The translations under genes were made by a program, and so were the position numbers. DNA of 56,353 nucleotides from Nitrospira japonica. GTDB taxonomy: Bacteria; Nitrospirota; Thermodesulfovibrionia; Thermodesulfovibrionales; SM23-35. Shown here in pieces: positions 37,401-45,927 of this stretch. Where the stretch lies: positions 1-56,353 of the forward strand of contig DYFC01000031.1 of assembly GCA_020725385.1 (NCBI GenBank), given 5' to 3'. The notes under the pieces are model-generated. The model was given only the letters and a program-made list of their open reading frames with translations. It had not been told where the DNA came from and ran no database searches. How positions within the stretch are numbered: the first letter of the stretch is position 1; every line of letters starts with the position of its first letter.

Positions 37401-38771
37401 GTGGCTGCGGGAGTTGCAAAAGCTTATGCGGATATTATTCAAATAAGCGGATGCGATGGTGGAACAGGAGCTGCTTCTATTTCTTCAATTAAAAATGCTG
37501 GAAATTATTGGGAAATAGGACTTGCTGAAACTCAAAAAGTTTTAATTGGAAATGGCTTAAGAGAAAAAGTAACACTTCGCATTGATGGGGGAATTAAAAC
37601 AGGAAGAGATGTCATTATTGCAGCTCTTCTTGGTGCTGAAGAATATGGGTTTGGAACTGCTACAATGATTTCTGCTGGCTGTATAATGGCAAGACAATGT
37701 CATTCAAATACATGCCCGACTGGCATAGCAACTCAAGAAGAGAGTCTTAGAAAAAGGTTCAAAGCAAAACCAGAGGATGTTATTTATTATTTTAGAGCAG
37801 TAGCTAATGAAGTTCGGGAAATTCTTGCAGAAATGGGCGTTGCAAAATTTGAAGACATTATAGGAAGAACAGATCTTTTAATGTCCAATTCCAGAGTTTA
37901 TTTTAAGGGACAGGAAAAATTATCACGTATAAAAATTAACAGCCTATGTAATGAAAAAATAAATAATGTTTCTAAAAGATGCATGATTACAAGGAATGAT
38001 AATCCTGCTAAATCAATGAATGAAGAAATATTGAATGATTTATTGCCATTTATAGAAAGAGCTGAATCTATTGAAAAGGAGTACATAATAAGAAACATAG
38101 ATAGAAGCATCCCTGTTAGGCTTAATTATTACATATCTAAAAAATATGGTGATAATGGATTGCCTGATGATACCATTAATTTGATTTTTAAAGGGACAGC
38201 GGGACAGAGTTTTGGAGCTTTTAATCATAAGGGAATTTCTTTGACATTGATTGGTGAGGCAAATGATTATGTTGGCAAGGGAATGTATGGTGGAAGAATT
38301 GTAATTAAGCCTATTGAAACTAATGAACCATACAGACATGTAATAGCTGGAAATACTATTCTTTATGGAGCAACCGGAGGGGAGTTCTATGCATCTGGCA
38401 GGGTAGGGGAGAGATTTGCTGTAAGAAATAGCGGAGCAATAGCAGTTATTGAAGGTGCTGGTCAGCATTTATGTGAATATATGACCAGAGGCATTGTAGT
38501 TGTTCTTGGAGAAGTTGGTCATAATGTAGGTGCAGGAATGTCAGGGGGTCTTATTTATATCTATGATTTTCTTGAAAATCTATCATCCAGGATGAATCAT
38601 TCATATGTACAATCTATACCCCTTGCAGGAGGCGAAGAAGCATTGGAACTAAAAAGACTAATTGAAAATCATTACAAATATACAAAAAGTCCATTAGCTT
38701 ATAATATCTTGGATAATTTCAATAATGAATTACAGTTTTTTAAAAAAATAGTTCCTGAGTCATCAGAATGA
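34410..38771 (+). CDS. gltB: Glutamate synthase large subunit
   Basis: This 1453-residue enzyme makes glutamate from glutamine and 2-oxoglutarate. The N-terminal amidotransferase follows a ten-residue propeptide, with nucleophile Cys11 (SCGVGF). The FMN-binding synthase domain (about 800-1180) includes GGEDPARYN and the glycine-rich ISGCDGGTGAAS. The 3Fe-4S cysteines are Cys1091, Cys1097 and Cys1102 (CIMARQCHSNTCPTGIAT). The C-terminal GXGXG beta-helix carries GMYGGRIVIKP and GATGGEFYASGRVGERFAVR. No gltD lies next to it, so it is either paired with a distant small subunit or uses ferredoxin. There is no clear Shine-Dalgarno before the ATG. Confidence 0.96.
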   Translation: MYNIINKSGSCGVGFVCNTKGLKSHQIVKWGIEAVKNLTHRGAVGADGKTGDGAGILFQLPQKFFLKQIDKAKVEISNIDNIAVGAFFLKKECESKIEDIFKSRLIEPIIWRLVPTNDNALGKSALSTKPVIKHLILDMKDIEPDKRELSLYIARKHLEKELGEQAYICSLSCKTIVYKGMLVATHLEEFYPDLQNEDMESAFCLFHQRFSTNTFPDWALAQPFRILAHNGEINTIQGNRNWIKAIEPDLWHNIFGDDNELLSPVISDEESDSSSLDRVIELLLHSGYPIENAINLCIPPAWECCDLNNSDERQKAEAFFTFQSYLMKPWDGPAAIVLTDGDKVCAHLDRNGLRPIRYTYTEDNVLVLGSEAGMINLGNRRITKRERMFPGSTILIDTIKGKILETNEIINNLSSSKPYKEWVENYSIKSDNVEINEPKNTISLNRNLIAFGYSKEEIDFNLKNMALKAKEPTYSMGDDTPLPSLSEKPQLLFRYFKQRFSQVTNPPIDYIRERMVMSLRMNIGYKRNFLVETPLHAKRYRLDSPVLLENDFENILKLKKMKPVKVSIVFPKRNPAIKLADAVAEMQKKVISAVKNGAEIVILSDIDISNTMMAIPSLLAVSASFEAMLSEGLANRASLIIETGEARDSHHIAALISYNASAVYPYLALENIKDMCKKGEIGITYKEASENYRDALEDGLLRVISRLGISTLSSYYGSHLFDTICLNKDFVDKYFPNTNVTLESDGIEEIEKSLILRHNAGFDSDDPVLENEGTIKFRKGGEKHAWAPPSIVVLHKSIRSKDRDIYREFSDSTNKEALFIRHLLDYKKGNSIDIDKVETEENILKRFFSGAMSIGALSPEAHETIAEACNTLGIRSNSGEGGEDPARYNTIKNSSIKQIASGRFGVTPAYLASANELEIKMAQGAKPGEGGHLPPEKVTEYIARLRYCVPGTVLISPPPHHDIYSIEDLAQLINDLKEANPLARICVKLVSEAGVGTVAAGVAKAYADIIQISGCDGGTGAASISSIKNAGNYWEIGLAETQKVLIGNGLREKVTLRIDGGIKTGRDVIIAALLGAEEYGFGTATMISAGCIMARQCHSNTCPTGIATQEESLRKRFKAKPEDVIYYFRAVANEVREILAEMGVAKFEDIIGRTDLLMSNSRVYFKGQEKLSRIKINSLCNEKINNVSKRCMITRNDNPAKSMNEEILNDLLPFIERAESIEKEYIIRNIDRSIPVRLNYYISKKYGDNGLPDDTINLIFKGTAGQSFGAFNHKGISLTLIGEANDYVGKGMYGGRIVIKPIETNEPYRHVIAGNTILYGATGGEFYASGRVGERFAVRNSGAIAVIEGAGQHLCEYMTRGIVVVLGEVGHNVGAGMSGGLIYIYDFLENLSSRMNHSYVQSIPLAGGEEALELKRLIENHYKYTKSPLAYNILDNFNNELQFFKKIVPESSE

Positions 38772-38815
38772 TAAAACTTAGTACATTTAGGTAAGAATAA
38801 AATTCTGGTTAAAAA

Positions 38816-39850
38816 ATGAATATTAAACAAATACCAAGACCTATTTCGGGAGGTTTAATTCTTTCTTATAAGTGTTCTGCTGAATGTAGGCATTGTATTT
38901 ATGCATGTTCTCAACGGTGGCCATCTGATTGGATTTCAGAAGAAAATCTTGAGATGATACTGAAACAACTTTCAGGAAAAATATTGTCAGACACTTACGG
39001 ACCTCGTACGACAGGGCTAAATTCAGGATTGCATTTTACCGGAGGTGAGCCATTCCTTAATTTTGAACTTTTATGCAAGGCTGTTGAGATTGCTGATAAA
39101 TTAAATATCCCTTCAATGTTTGTTGAGACAAATTGTTTCTGGGCGGTTGATGATAAATTTACCAAAGAAAAGTTAAAAATACTGAAGAAAAAAGGTTTAA
39201 GAGGTATTATGATTTCGGTGAACCCTTTTTATCTCGAGTATGTTCCTTTTGAACGCACTGACAGAGCAATAAGGATAAGTCTTGATGTATTTGGAAAAAA
39301 TGTAATGGTTTATCAATTAGAGTATTACAAAAAATTTAAAAATTGGGGACTTCATGATAAAATTCCTTTCGAAGAATATTTAAAACTCGAAAATAAAGAA
39401 GATTTTTTAAGAAATGTTGAATTTTTTGCAACTGGTAGAGCCCCGTATAGATTAAAAGATGTTTTGAAAGATATATTCCCGTTGCTTTCAGCAGAATATT
39501 TTTTCAAAGAAAAATGTATAACTCCATTTCTACGTTCATGGCATAATCATTTCGATAACTACGGGAATTTTATTCCGGGTTTTTGTGCTGGAATTTCACT
39601 CGGTGATTGCAGAGAACTTGATAGACTATTAAAAGAAGGTATAGATCTTGACCAATTCCCTGTTTTAAGGTTTCTTATAGAAGAAAATATGTACGGTCTA
39701 TATAAATTTGCAAAGGAAAAAGGTTTTAAGGACTTAGAAACCGGCTATTTATCGAAATGCCATTTATGTATGGAATTAAGAAGATTCCTTTTCTTAAATT
39801 ATGAATTTCAAGAGCTAAAACCGAAGGAATTTTATAATCACCTGGATTAA
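38816..39850 (+). CDS. Radical SAM protein of unknown function
   Basis: The 344-residue protein binds a 4Fe-4S cluster through Cys20, Cys24 and Cys27 (SYKCSAECRHC), the canonical CX3CX2C motif; Cys31 follows at once. The SAM-binding features include LHFTGGEPFLNFELL. The C-terminal part has more cysteines, including SKCHLCMELRRF near residue 320 and GFCAGISLGDC in the middle, which could hold a second cluster or an SPASM-like site. It lies 44 bp after gltB on the same strand, so it may be co-transcribed, but a functional tie is not evident. The substrate is unknown. Confidence 0.9.
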   Translation: MNIKQIPRPISGGLILSYKCSAECRHCIYACSQRWPSDWISEENLEMILKQLSGKILSDTYGPRTTGLNSGLHFTGGEPFLNFELLCKAVEIADKLNIPSMFVETNCFWAVDDKFTKEKLKILKKKGLRGIMISVNPFYLEYVPFERTDRAIRISLDVFGKNVMVYQLEYYKKFKNWGLHDKIPFEEYLKLENKEDFLRNVEFFATGRAPYRLKDVLKDIFPLLSAEYFFKEKCITPFLRSWHNHFDNYGNFIPGFCAGISLGDCRELDRLLKEGIDLDQFPVLRFLIEENMYGLYKFAKEKGFKDLETGYLSKCHLCMELRRFLFLNYEFQELKPKEFYNHLD

Positions 39851-39896
39851 TGATAACGGATTTTGCAACGCCTGCATTATTTTAAATTTTTAAATA

Positions 39897-40910
39897 CTAT
39901 CTTGGTTTTATGTAAATAATATCTTTTATTTCTGCTGGGGGTCCTTCCTTTGCAGGCCCAATGGCAGTTACTCTGTAATTTCTTTTTGTAGATGCCTTCT
40001 CATTGTCTGTAAAAGTAGGCACTCTGGTTTCACCTATAAGGATAAAGCCTTTTTTCTTGTCTGTTTCGCGATAAATTTTGTAACCTGTAACGAACATTTC
40101 CGAAGCTCCCTCCCACACAAGAATAACAGAATCAGATAAGGTTGCTGCCTGGAGATTCAATGGTTTGGAAGGTATAAGTTCTTTTGGATCTATACATATT
40201 TCCTGTGAATGGTTGCTTTCATAAATTACTTCATTACCCGATAAAGTTCTTACAGTGTAACATGATATTTTATTAATATCTAAATTATCTATAAATGAAT
40301 TTCCTTTTACCGGATTTTTATTAAATTTCCCGGATTTATAAATACCTCTAATATTAGACTTATAAATGTTATAGGTACTATTTGGTACTGTTTCCAGCCA
40401 TGATAAAACCTGTTTGTCATTTTCGATTCTGTAAGATAATTGGATAGGTGGTTCTGGTAATTTAACAAAGGAAACCTGTATGACATTTGATTCATTACTC
40501 AATATGTCTCTCAAGCTCTGTGAGATTATCTTATATTTATAAGAAATGTTCTCCTTTATAGAAGAGTCAATATAAGTTCTGGCTTTTTTATCAACAAAGG
40601 CTATTTTTTCAAAATCTGCCCATTCTTCCTTGCCATTAGATAAAATAAGTGAAGATCTTAAGATACTGAAGCCCTTTATTGTTGATTCTTTTTTTGTAGG
40701 GAAAGACCAATTAAGCATTATTTCATCAGCTCTTTTAAGTGCATTTATATTTGTAGGAGTTTCAGGTTTCTCGTAAGATTTAAGTGTCGGGTCACCTTTT
40801 TTTCCGCAACTGCTGAATATTATAACTATCGAAAAAATAAGAAATAGATTAGCCATGTAAAATAGTGAGCGATTAAAAAAATTGTGGGTTGGTATCTTAA
40901 TTTTTTTCAT
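39897..40910 (-). CDS. LptM-like lipoprotein with fibronectin type III domains
   Basis: The 337-residue protein has a membrane anchor ending in a lipobox (IFSSCGKKGDP). The Cys-Gly-Lys-Lys-Gly-Asp-Pro start of the mature part is typical of small LptM/YifL lipoproteins encoded next to argH. Here it is extended by two or three FN3-like beta domains (for example KRADEIMLNWSFPTKK, GYKIYRETDKKKGF, RVTAIGPAKEGPPAE). It overlaps the argH stop (ATGA). LptM assists assembly of the LPS transporter in E. coli; extending that role here is inference. The usual next gene in this order, lysA, is absent, since the convergent radical SAM gene follows. Confidence 0.85.
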   Translation of the reverse strand: MKKIKIPTHNFFNRSLFYMANLFLIFSIVIIFSSCGKKGDPTLKSYEKPETPTNINALKRADEIMLNWSFPTKKESTIKGFSILRSSLILSNGKEEWADFEKIAFVDKKARTYIDSSIKENISYKYKIISQSLRDILSNESNVIQVSFVKLPEPPIQLSYRIENDKQVLSWLETVPNSTYNIYKSNIRGIYKSGKFNKNPVKGNSFIDNLDINKISCYTVRTLSGNEVIYESNHSQEICIDPKELIPSKPLNLQAATLSDSVILVWEGASEMFVTGYKIYRETDKKKGFILIGETRVPTFTDNEKASTKRNYRVTAIGPAKEGPPAEIKDIIYIKPR

Positions 40911-42286
40911 AATAAAACTTTTTCCTTCATTTTCTTTATTTGTTTTTTAACTTCAGCAATTGAAGTACTACCAGAAGATTTTTTGTTTTTTATAGATTCT
41001 TCTGGTCTAAGGTATTTAAATATCTCGCTGTCGAATCTGTCAGAAAATGATTTTAATTCATCAAGAGATAATTCATAAAGTTTAATTCCATTATTAATAC
41101 AATGACGAACTATTTTCCCGGTAATTTCATGAGCATTTCTAAAAGGCATACCTTTTTTCACGAGATATTCAGCTATATCTGTTGCTGTCGAAAAGGCATC
41201 TCCGGCAGTTTCGTTCATTCTTTTTATATTAAACTTAATCCCGGGGAACATTTCATTCATAACAATCAGGCAAGCTTTTATTGTATCTACTGTATCAAAA
41301 ACAGGTATCTTATCTTCCTGCATATCCCTGTTATATGCCATTGGTAGGCCTTTCATAATGGTCAACAAAGAAATAAGACTTCCATAAATTTTTCCTGTCT
41401 TGCCACGAACAAGCTCTGCAACATCGGGATTTTTCTTTTGTGGCATTATGCTTGAACCAGTTGTGAAAGCATCAGGCATTTCTATGAATTTAAATTCTTC
41501 CGATGACCAGATAACCAATTCTTCGGCAAGTCTTGAAAGATGCATCGAGAGTATTGAAGAAATAGAAAGAAATTCGATTGCAAAATCCCTATCTGATACA
41601 GAATCTATGCTATTCGAAGTTACAGCATTAAATCCAAGAAGTTTCGCCACATAAAAACGATCAATTGGAAAAGTTGTTCCTGCCAATGCACAAGAGCCTA
41701 ATGGAAGAATATTTATTCTTTTAAGTGAATCGATGTATCTTTCGACATCTCTTTGGAGCATTTCTACATAAGAAAGCAGATGGTGTGATAAAAGAACAGG
41801 TTGTGCCCTTTGCATATGTGTATATCCGGGCATTATGTCAGTTAAATGATTTTCAGCCTTATCAATAATGGATTTCTGAAAAGCTTTTATCAATGAAATA
41901 ATTTCATGTGTTTCAGCCCTGAGATAAAGTCTTAAATCGAGAGCTATCTGGTCATTTCTTGAACGTGCTGTATGTAATTTTTTACCTGCATCACCGATCA
42001 TTTCTGTAAGTGCTGCCTCTATGTTCATATGTATATCTTCAAGTTCTTCTTTGAACTTAAAGATGCCTTTTTCAATTTTTTTCGAAATTTCCTCGAGACC
42101 TTTTATAATTTTTGATGCATCTTCAGAAGTAATAATACCCTGCTTGGCAAGCATTTTTGCATGAGCAATACTACCTTGAATGTCATGTTTCCATAGACGG
42201 TAATCAAAAGATATAGATTCAGTAAAAGATTCAACAACTTTTGAAGTTTTTTGATTAAACCTGCCACCCCAGAGCTTCTTCATCAT
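40907..42286 (-). CDS. argH: Argininosuccinate lyase
   Basis: The last step of arginine synthesis splits argininosuccinate into arginine and fumarate. The 459-residue protein starts with KLWGGRFNQKTSKVVESFT, has the catalytic-His segment GYTHMQRAQPV, and the fumarase/lyase signature GSSIMPQKKNPD. It is normal in length. It overlaps the DUF4388 gene upstream by the ATGATGA junction and the lipoprotein gene downstream by ATGA, so the three form one tightly coupled operon read from the promoter at 42823-42851. Confidence 0.96.
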   Translation of the reverse strand: MMKKLWGGRFNQKTSKVVESFTESISFDYRLWKHDIQGSIAHAKMLAKQGIITSEDASKIIKGLEEISKKIEKGIFKFKEELEDIHMNIEAALTEMIGDAGKKLHTARSRNDQIALDLRLYLRAETHEIISLIKAFQKSIIDKAENHLTDIMPGYTHMQRAQPVLLSHHLLSYVEMLQRDVERYIDSLKRINILPLGSCALAGTTFPIDRFYVAKLLGFNAVTSNSIDSVSDRDFAIEFLSISSILSMHLSRLAEELVIWSSEEFKFIEMPDAFTTGSSIMPQKKNPDVAELVRGKTGKIYGSLISLLTIMKGLPMAYNRDMQEDKIPVFDTVDTIKACLIVMNEMFPGIKFNIKRMNETAGDAFSTATDIAEYLVKKGMPFRNAHEITGKIVRHCINNGIKLYELSLDELKSFSDRFDSEIFKYLRPEESIKNKKSSGSTSIAEVKKQIKKMKEKVLL

Positions 42287-42786
42287 TTTTCACCTATTCC
42301 CATTGTTTTTGCTTCAATTTCCTTAAAAACATCAAAAATAAGCTCTGATGTATTCAACTTAATAGGTCCTTTCATTACATAAGCTGGTATAATATCCTGA
42401 ATAAATTCGAACCATCCCTCATTCCATGAAATAGCATCATGCAATAAAGATTTTGCATAATTAAGAATTATTTTTGTTAAATCATCAATTGTGAAATATT
42501 TTAATTCAATAAGACGCTGGGTGAAAGGTATTTTCATAGTCTGACTCTGAATTAGTGCTGTTTTAATTATAGTAGCATCAAGCTTTGATTCCTTAAGGAT
42601 AAATTCACCAAGCCTCTCACCTTCTTTGTTTGAAGATACGTAAACAATCTTTCCTTCTTCTATATAGATTTTTTTTTCTGTGCCAAAATTAGAAACGGTA
42701 AGAGTCCCGGTTTTTCTGGATAAATCAATCCATTGCAGAATATCAGTCAACGGCATTACTGACAAATCACCACTAATTGAAGCCAT
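42283..42786 (-). CDS. DUF4388 (PATAN-like) domain protein
   Basis: The 167-residue protein is a DUF4388 domain: SISGDLSVMPLTDILQWIDL, then RKTGTLTVSNFGTEKKIYIE, and GKIVYVSSNKEGERLGEFIL. These domains occur with receiver and HDOD modules in signalling and are often found alone in delta- and Nitrospirota-type genomes. The TTG three bases upstream is rejected in favour of the ATG at 42786, which has GGAGA seven bases before. It is first in the argH operon; why a signalling domain leads an arginine gene is unclear. Confidence 0.85.
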   Translation of the reverse strand: MASISGDLSVMPLTDILQWIDLSRKTGTLTVSNFGTEKKIYIEEGKIVYVSSNKEGERLGEFILKESKLDATIIKTALIQSQTMKIPFTQRLIELKYFTIDDLTKIILNYAKSLLHDAISWNEGWFEFIQDIIPAYVMKGPIKLNTSELIFDVFKEIEAKTMGIGEK

Positions 42787-42822
42787 CAAATCTCCATTTC
42801 TATTAAAAATAATTCTTTATTA

Positions 42823-42851
42823 ATAATAAATGTACTCGATTTTACTGTCAA
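42823..42851 (-). promoter_or_regulatory. Sigma-70 promoter of the DUF4388-argH operon
   Basis: On the minus strand a perfect TTGACA (42851-42846), a 17-base spacer and TATTAT (42828-42823) give a start near 42816, 30 bases before the ATG. Confidence 0.75.
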
Positions 42852-42881
42852 CTCCAATAAGAGAGAGAAAAAAAATATCTT

Positions 42882-42911
42882 AGCTCTTTGCTTTTTGCTA
42901 TTCGCTCTTTA
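42882..42911. repeat. Short tandem microrepeat at the end of ybgC
   Basis: AGCTCTTTGCTTTTTGCTAT followed by TCGCTCTTTA repeats a GCTCTTTGC-type unit and overlaps the last codons of the thioesterase gene. A cousin lies at 19167-19190. Confidence 0.45.
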
Positions 42912-43311
42912 CAAGCGGGATAAGTAAAGCTTTATTTATTTCTTCAGGTATTCTTTGTGGTTTGCCTTCAGGATTAATACATGCAAGTCGTATAACTGCT
43001 TCAACCAAAATTGTTTCGTTTTTCCTGATAATATGTTTTATTTTTATTGTTACTTTTGTTATTTCGATTATATCAGTAATAATTTCAATAATATCACCGA
43101 GCTTAGCAGGGTGTTTGTAATGTATTTCTGCATCAACAACTGCAAAAACAAAACCCTTATTGTGATAATCAGAGACATCTATCCCTCTAGAAGCAAGATA
43201 CTCGGTTCTTGCCCGTTCCATAAATTTCAGATAATTAGCATAATATACTACTCCGCCAGCATCTGTATCTTCATAATAAATTTTTATTTTAAAAGAATTA
43301 TTCATATTCAT
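42898..43311 (-). CDS. ybgC: YbgC-type acyl-CoA thioesterase
   Basis: The 137-residue hotdog-fold enzyme shows IYYEDTDAGGVVYYANYLKF, with the catalytic Asp in EDTDAGG, and MERARTEYL, followed by AEIHYKHPAKLGD. It hydrolyses short acyl-CoA and, in E. coli, sits with the Tol-Pal genes; no tol genes lie here. The histidine often seen in VYHANY is tyrosine. The start overlaps the Smr gene by ATGA. Its last codons run into a microrepeat, so the C-terminus may have been shortened or extended recently. Confidence 0.92.
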   Translation of the reverse strand: MNMNNSFKIKIYYEDTDAGGVVYYANYLKFMERARTEYLASRGIDVSDYHNKGFVFAVVDAEIHYKHPAKLGDIIEIITDIIEITKVTIKIKHIIRKNETILVEAVIRLACINPEGKPQRIPEEINKALLIPLVKSE

Positions 43312-43976
43312 AATCTGGTTTTCAATATTATATATGTAGCACCAAGTCCGCCATCACGGTCTTTTGCAGTAGAATATGCGATTACCCATTTGCTGAACTT
43401 TCCGTGTAACCACTTAATCAAATATTCTTTTAACACCGGTCCGTTAGGAGATCTTAGTCCTCTGCCATGAATAACTTTGATGCAACAGAGTCTTCTTTTA
43501 ACAGCATTTTTAAGAAATGCACTTAAAGCTGTTTCAGCTTCATTAACTGTAAGTCCATGAAGGTCAATATAATCCTGTACAGAAAAATAACCTTTATGGA
43601 GTTTTTGGGTAATGTCTTTTCGAATATCGGAGTGTACCCACTCTATATATTCGGGGGTATCGGGAAGATTGATCTTTTGATGACCGGAAACTATTTTTTC
43701 CAGAGTTTTTATCGTATCATCATTTTTTATTGGAATATGTTTTTTTGTTTGTTGAGTTATATATGGAATTTCTGTAAATTCACTGATTTGTTTGACATTT
43801 GCCATAGCTTCATGAAAAATCTCTTCGTCAGATTTTTTAATCTGAGTTTCATGTTCTTGAGTTATTTTGTTTTTGAGAATGAAATTATTTTCCTTGAGCA
43901 TATCTCCAAGATATTTAAAAGGCATAAACCCCTGAGAAGCCCCCTTTAATTTATTATGTTCTCTATTATTTTTCAT
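43308..43976 (-). CDS. Smr-domain protein
   Basis: This 222-residue protein has a disordered, basic N-terminal half and a C-terminal Smr domain: DLHGLTVNEAETALSAFLKN, IKVIHGRGLRS and GGLGATYIILK. The DLHGLT/HGRG signature marks a domain with nicking or RNA endonuclease activity in some relatives. Stand-alone Smr proteins of this length are common in diderm bacteria, where they act on nucleic acid or in ribosome rescue. A TATAAT on the minus strand (43996-43991) precedes the ATG. It is coupled to ybgC. Confidence 0.92.
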   Translation of the reverse strand: MKNNREHNKLKGASQGFMPFKYLGDMLKENNFILKNKITQEHETQIKKSDEEIFHEAMANVKQISEFTEIPYITQQTKKHIPIKNDDTIKTLEKIVSGHQKINLPDTPEYIEWVHSDIRKDITQKLHKGYFSVQDYIDLHGLTVNEAETALSAFLKNAVKRRLCCIKVIHGRGLRSPNGPVLKEYLIKWLHGKFSKWVIAYSTAKDRDGGLGATYIILKTRL

Positions 43977-43990
43977 ATTTTATATTTTTA

Positions 43991-44018
43991 ATTATACCCG
44001 ATTAGAGAGTAAAACAAT
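43991..44018 (-). promoter_or_regulatory. Sigma-70-type promoter of smr-ybgC
   Basis: A perfect TATAAT (43996-43991, minus strand) sits 16 bases downstream of ATTGTT (44018-44013). The start should fall about 7-8 bases before the ATG at 43976, giving a very short leader. Confidence 0.5.
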
Positions 44019-44030
44019 TATTAAAAATTA

Positions 44031-45854
44031 CTAAACTTTTGTTGCCAATGATAAGAAGGATTTTCTATCAGAAGAGAGTAAAACTATGCCTTTATGTTCA
44101 AAATTATTAATTATAGATTTTATTTCATTAATACTTACTCCTATTGTAGATGAAAGGGCATCTATATCCTGGATATTTTCTGTTGCAGTTATGTATATAT
44201 GTTTTTCTATACCGCTGAATGTAAAATTTGATTTAATGCCATCACGACATAATGTGATAAATAACTTATCCCCATTCTCATCATAACGCATATAATTATT
44301 TTCGCGGTCCTTTTTCTTTATTGTTTCACATGTTTCCCTGATTATCATTGACATTTTATATTGTTCCTCATCATTATTGAAACTATAAGGGAAAGGATAA
44401 TTTGAATATGAGGACATCGGGAACTCTTCAAATAACAATGCAAATATATTTTTTTTACTTTTAGTTATTTCAAATTTCTCAGGATTATCAAAAACAGGGC
44501 AGTCTGCTGGAAGATAAAATTCGCCAGGGAATATTTGTATATTATCATATAAAAGAAGATGTTGAATTGTATACATAACCTTTATATTTTCTATCAGATG
44601 CTCTTCTTTCATTCCAGGATAGCATGTAAAAAGATTAAATTGGATTGGTACGCCGAGTTCTGCTGCTGATTTGATTACTTCAACATTTTTAAGAACTGTT
44701 ACCCCTTTATTCATGAGTTTCAAAAGTCCTTCACTGAATGTCTCTATGCCAATTTGAAAATTCGATACCCATTCCCCGAAATGTAGAATTGCATTTAAAA
44801 CTTCCCTATCCATTCTCTCAGCCCTGAATTCAGCATAATGAAAAGATAGGTTTTTATTGTTGATAAGTTGAGGTATTGCAATAATTGTTTCCTTTTTCTT
44901 GAGAGTGTCTGAATCAAGAATGAAAAAATTGTTTAAATCCCGGGAAATGTTTTTGTAATACCCAAATTCTTCAGAAATTCTTTCTGCTGATTTTGATTGA
45001 CATTTAATATTGTATGACTCATCAGGACAGAATGTGCATCTTTTCCATGGACAACCTCTTCCAAACTCAATAGGAAGAATTAATTCATTCAAAGGAAGAG
45101 GAAAATCATTAAAATCATATGAAGGAAAAGGAAGATATTCCAGTGACAGGTTTGGTTTTATTGGCGAGCTTATTATTTGACCTTCTGCTTTGTAAATCAA
45201 ATTGCATAAATTATTGTTGCCATTTTCAATATAGTCAAGTAGATTTTCTATTGTTATTTCACATTCAGCGATACCTATATAATCTATACAATCCATGTGT
45301 TTAATAAGCTCGAAAGCAAAGTTACCAGAACAATCTTTGCCTCCAAATATTATTGGAATATCAGGGTATAATGATTTAATTTTTTTAGCCATTATCAGTG
45401 AGCTACTTAACTGATAATGTGAACAGCTAAATCCAACTAATTTTGTGTTAGGAATGTATGGCATTAATTTGTTGAATTCTGTTTCAATAAAAGAATCAGC
45501 TATCTGTCTCATATTTAAGAAATCTGTTAAATTAATATTAATAGAATTGAGTCTTTCGTTAATGAGTTTCTGTGATTTAATAAATTTATCATTGAAAAGT
45601 AATGAAGCGAATACGTAATCAAGCCCCATAAATTCAATGCCTGATTGTTCGGTTTGAAAAAGGAATCTTTCCCACATCTTAGGGTCGAATTTCTTAATAT
45701 AAGGAAGAAAATCAAGATGAAAATGAAAAGTTTTAACTTTTTTGCCTTTTTGAGTTAAAAAAGATTGAATCATGCCTAAATTAATGTTAGGTATGTTTGC
45801 GAACCAACGGGAAATAAACCTTGCATATGGCATTGATATGAAAAGGAAGTCCAA
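44031..45854 (-). CDS. B12-binding radical SAM protein (RiPP C-methyltransferase-like)
   Basis: The 607-residue protein has an N-terminal B12-binding Rossmann part (about 1-205; opens DFLFISMPYARF, contains LVGFSCSHYQLSSSLIMAKKI and IIFGGKDCSGN). A radical SAM domain follows, whose cluster cysteines are Cys268, Cys273 and Cys276 in GRGCPWKRCTFC. This spacing, CX4CX2C, is not the canonical CX3CX2C. KSAERISEEFGYY after it recalls RiPP-maturation methyltransferases, where CX7CX2C is known. The C-terminal 100 residues form a helical region ending ...INNFEHKGIVLLSSDRKSF. The start is TTG, with GGAGA 8 bases upstream; the ATG seven codons on would remove the conserved first strand. No precursor peptide is visible beside it. 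It diverges from the YkgJ-like gene. Confidence 0.88.
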   Translation of the reverse strand: MDFLFISMPYARFISRWFANIPNINLGMIQSFLTQKGKKVKTFHFHLDFLPYIKKFDPKMWERFLFQTEQSGIEFMGLDYVFASLLFNDKFIKSQKLINERLNSININLTDFLNMRQIADSFIETEFNKLMPYIPNTKLVGFSCSHYQLSSSLIMAKKIKSLYPDIPIIFGGKDCSGNFAFELIKHMDCIDYIGIAECEITIENLLDYIENGNNNLCNLIYKAEGQIISSPIKPNLSLEYLPFPSYDFNDFPLPLNELILPIEFGRGCPWKRCTFCPDESYNIKCQSKSAERISEEFGYYKNISRDLNNFFILDSDTLKKKETIIAIPQLINNKNLSFHYAEFRAERMDREVLNAILHFGEWVSNFQIGIETFSEGLLKLMNKGVTVLKNVEVIKSAAELGVPIQFNLFTCYPGMKEEHLIENIKVMYTIQHLLLYDNIQIFPGEFYLPADCPVFDNPEKFEITKSKKNIFALLFEEFPMSSYSNYPFPYSFNNDEEQYKMSMIIRETCETIKKKDRENNYMRYDENGDKLFITLCRDGIKSNFTFSGIEKHIYITATENIQDIDALSSTIGVSINEIKSIINNFEHKGIVLLSSDRKSFLSLATKV

Positions 45855-45927
45855 TTTTAAATTCTCCGAAATAATGTACTTTTTATTTTTTTTGCTTTCT
45901 ATTATTCTAAATAAATGACGTTAAACA

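Noticed and set aside
42955..43470. 171-residue open frame on the plus strand opposite ybgC and smr
   Set aside because: It is antisense to two clear genes with family motifs, is rich in Phe/Tyr/Cys as expected of an antisense frame in AT-rich DNA, and has no ribosome site.
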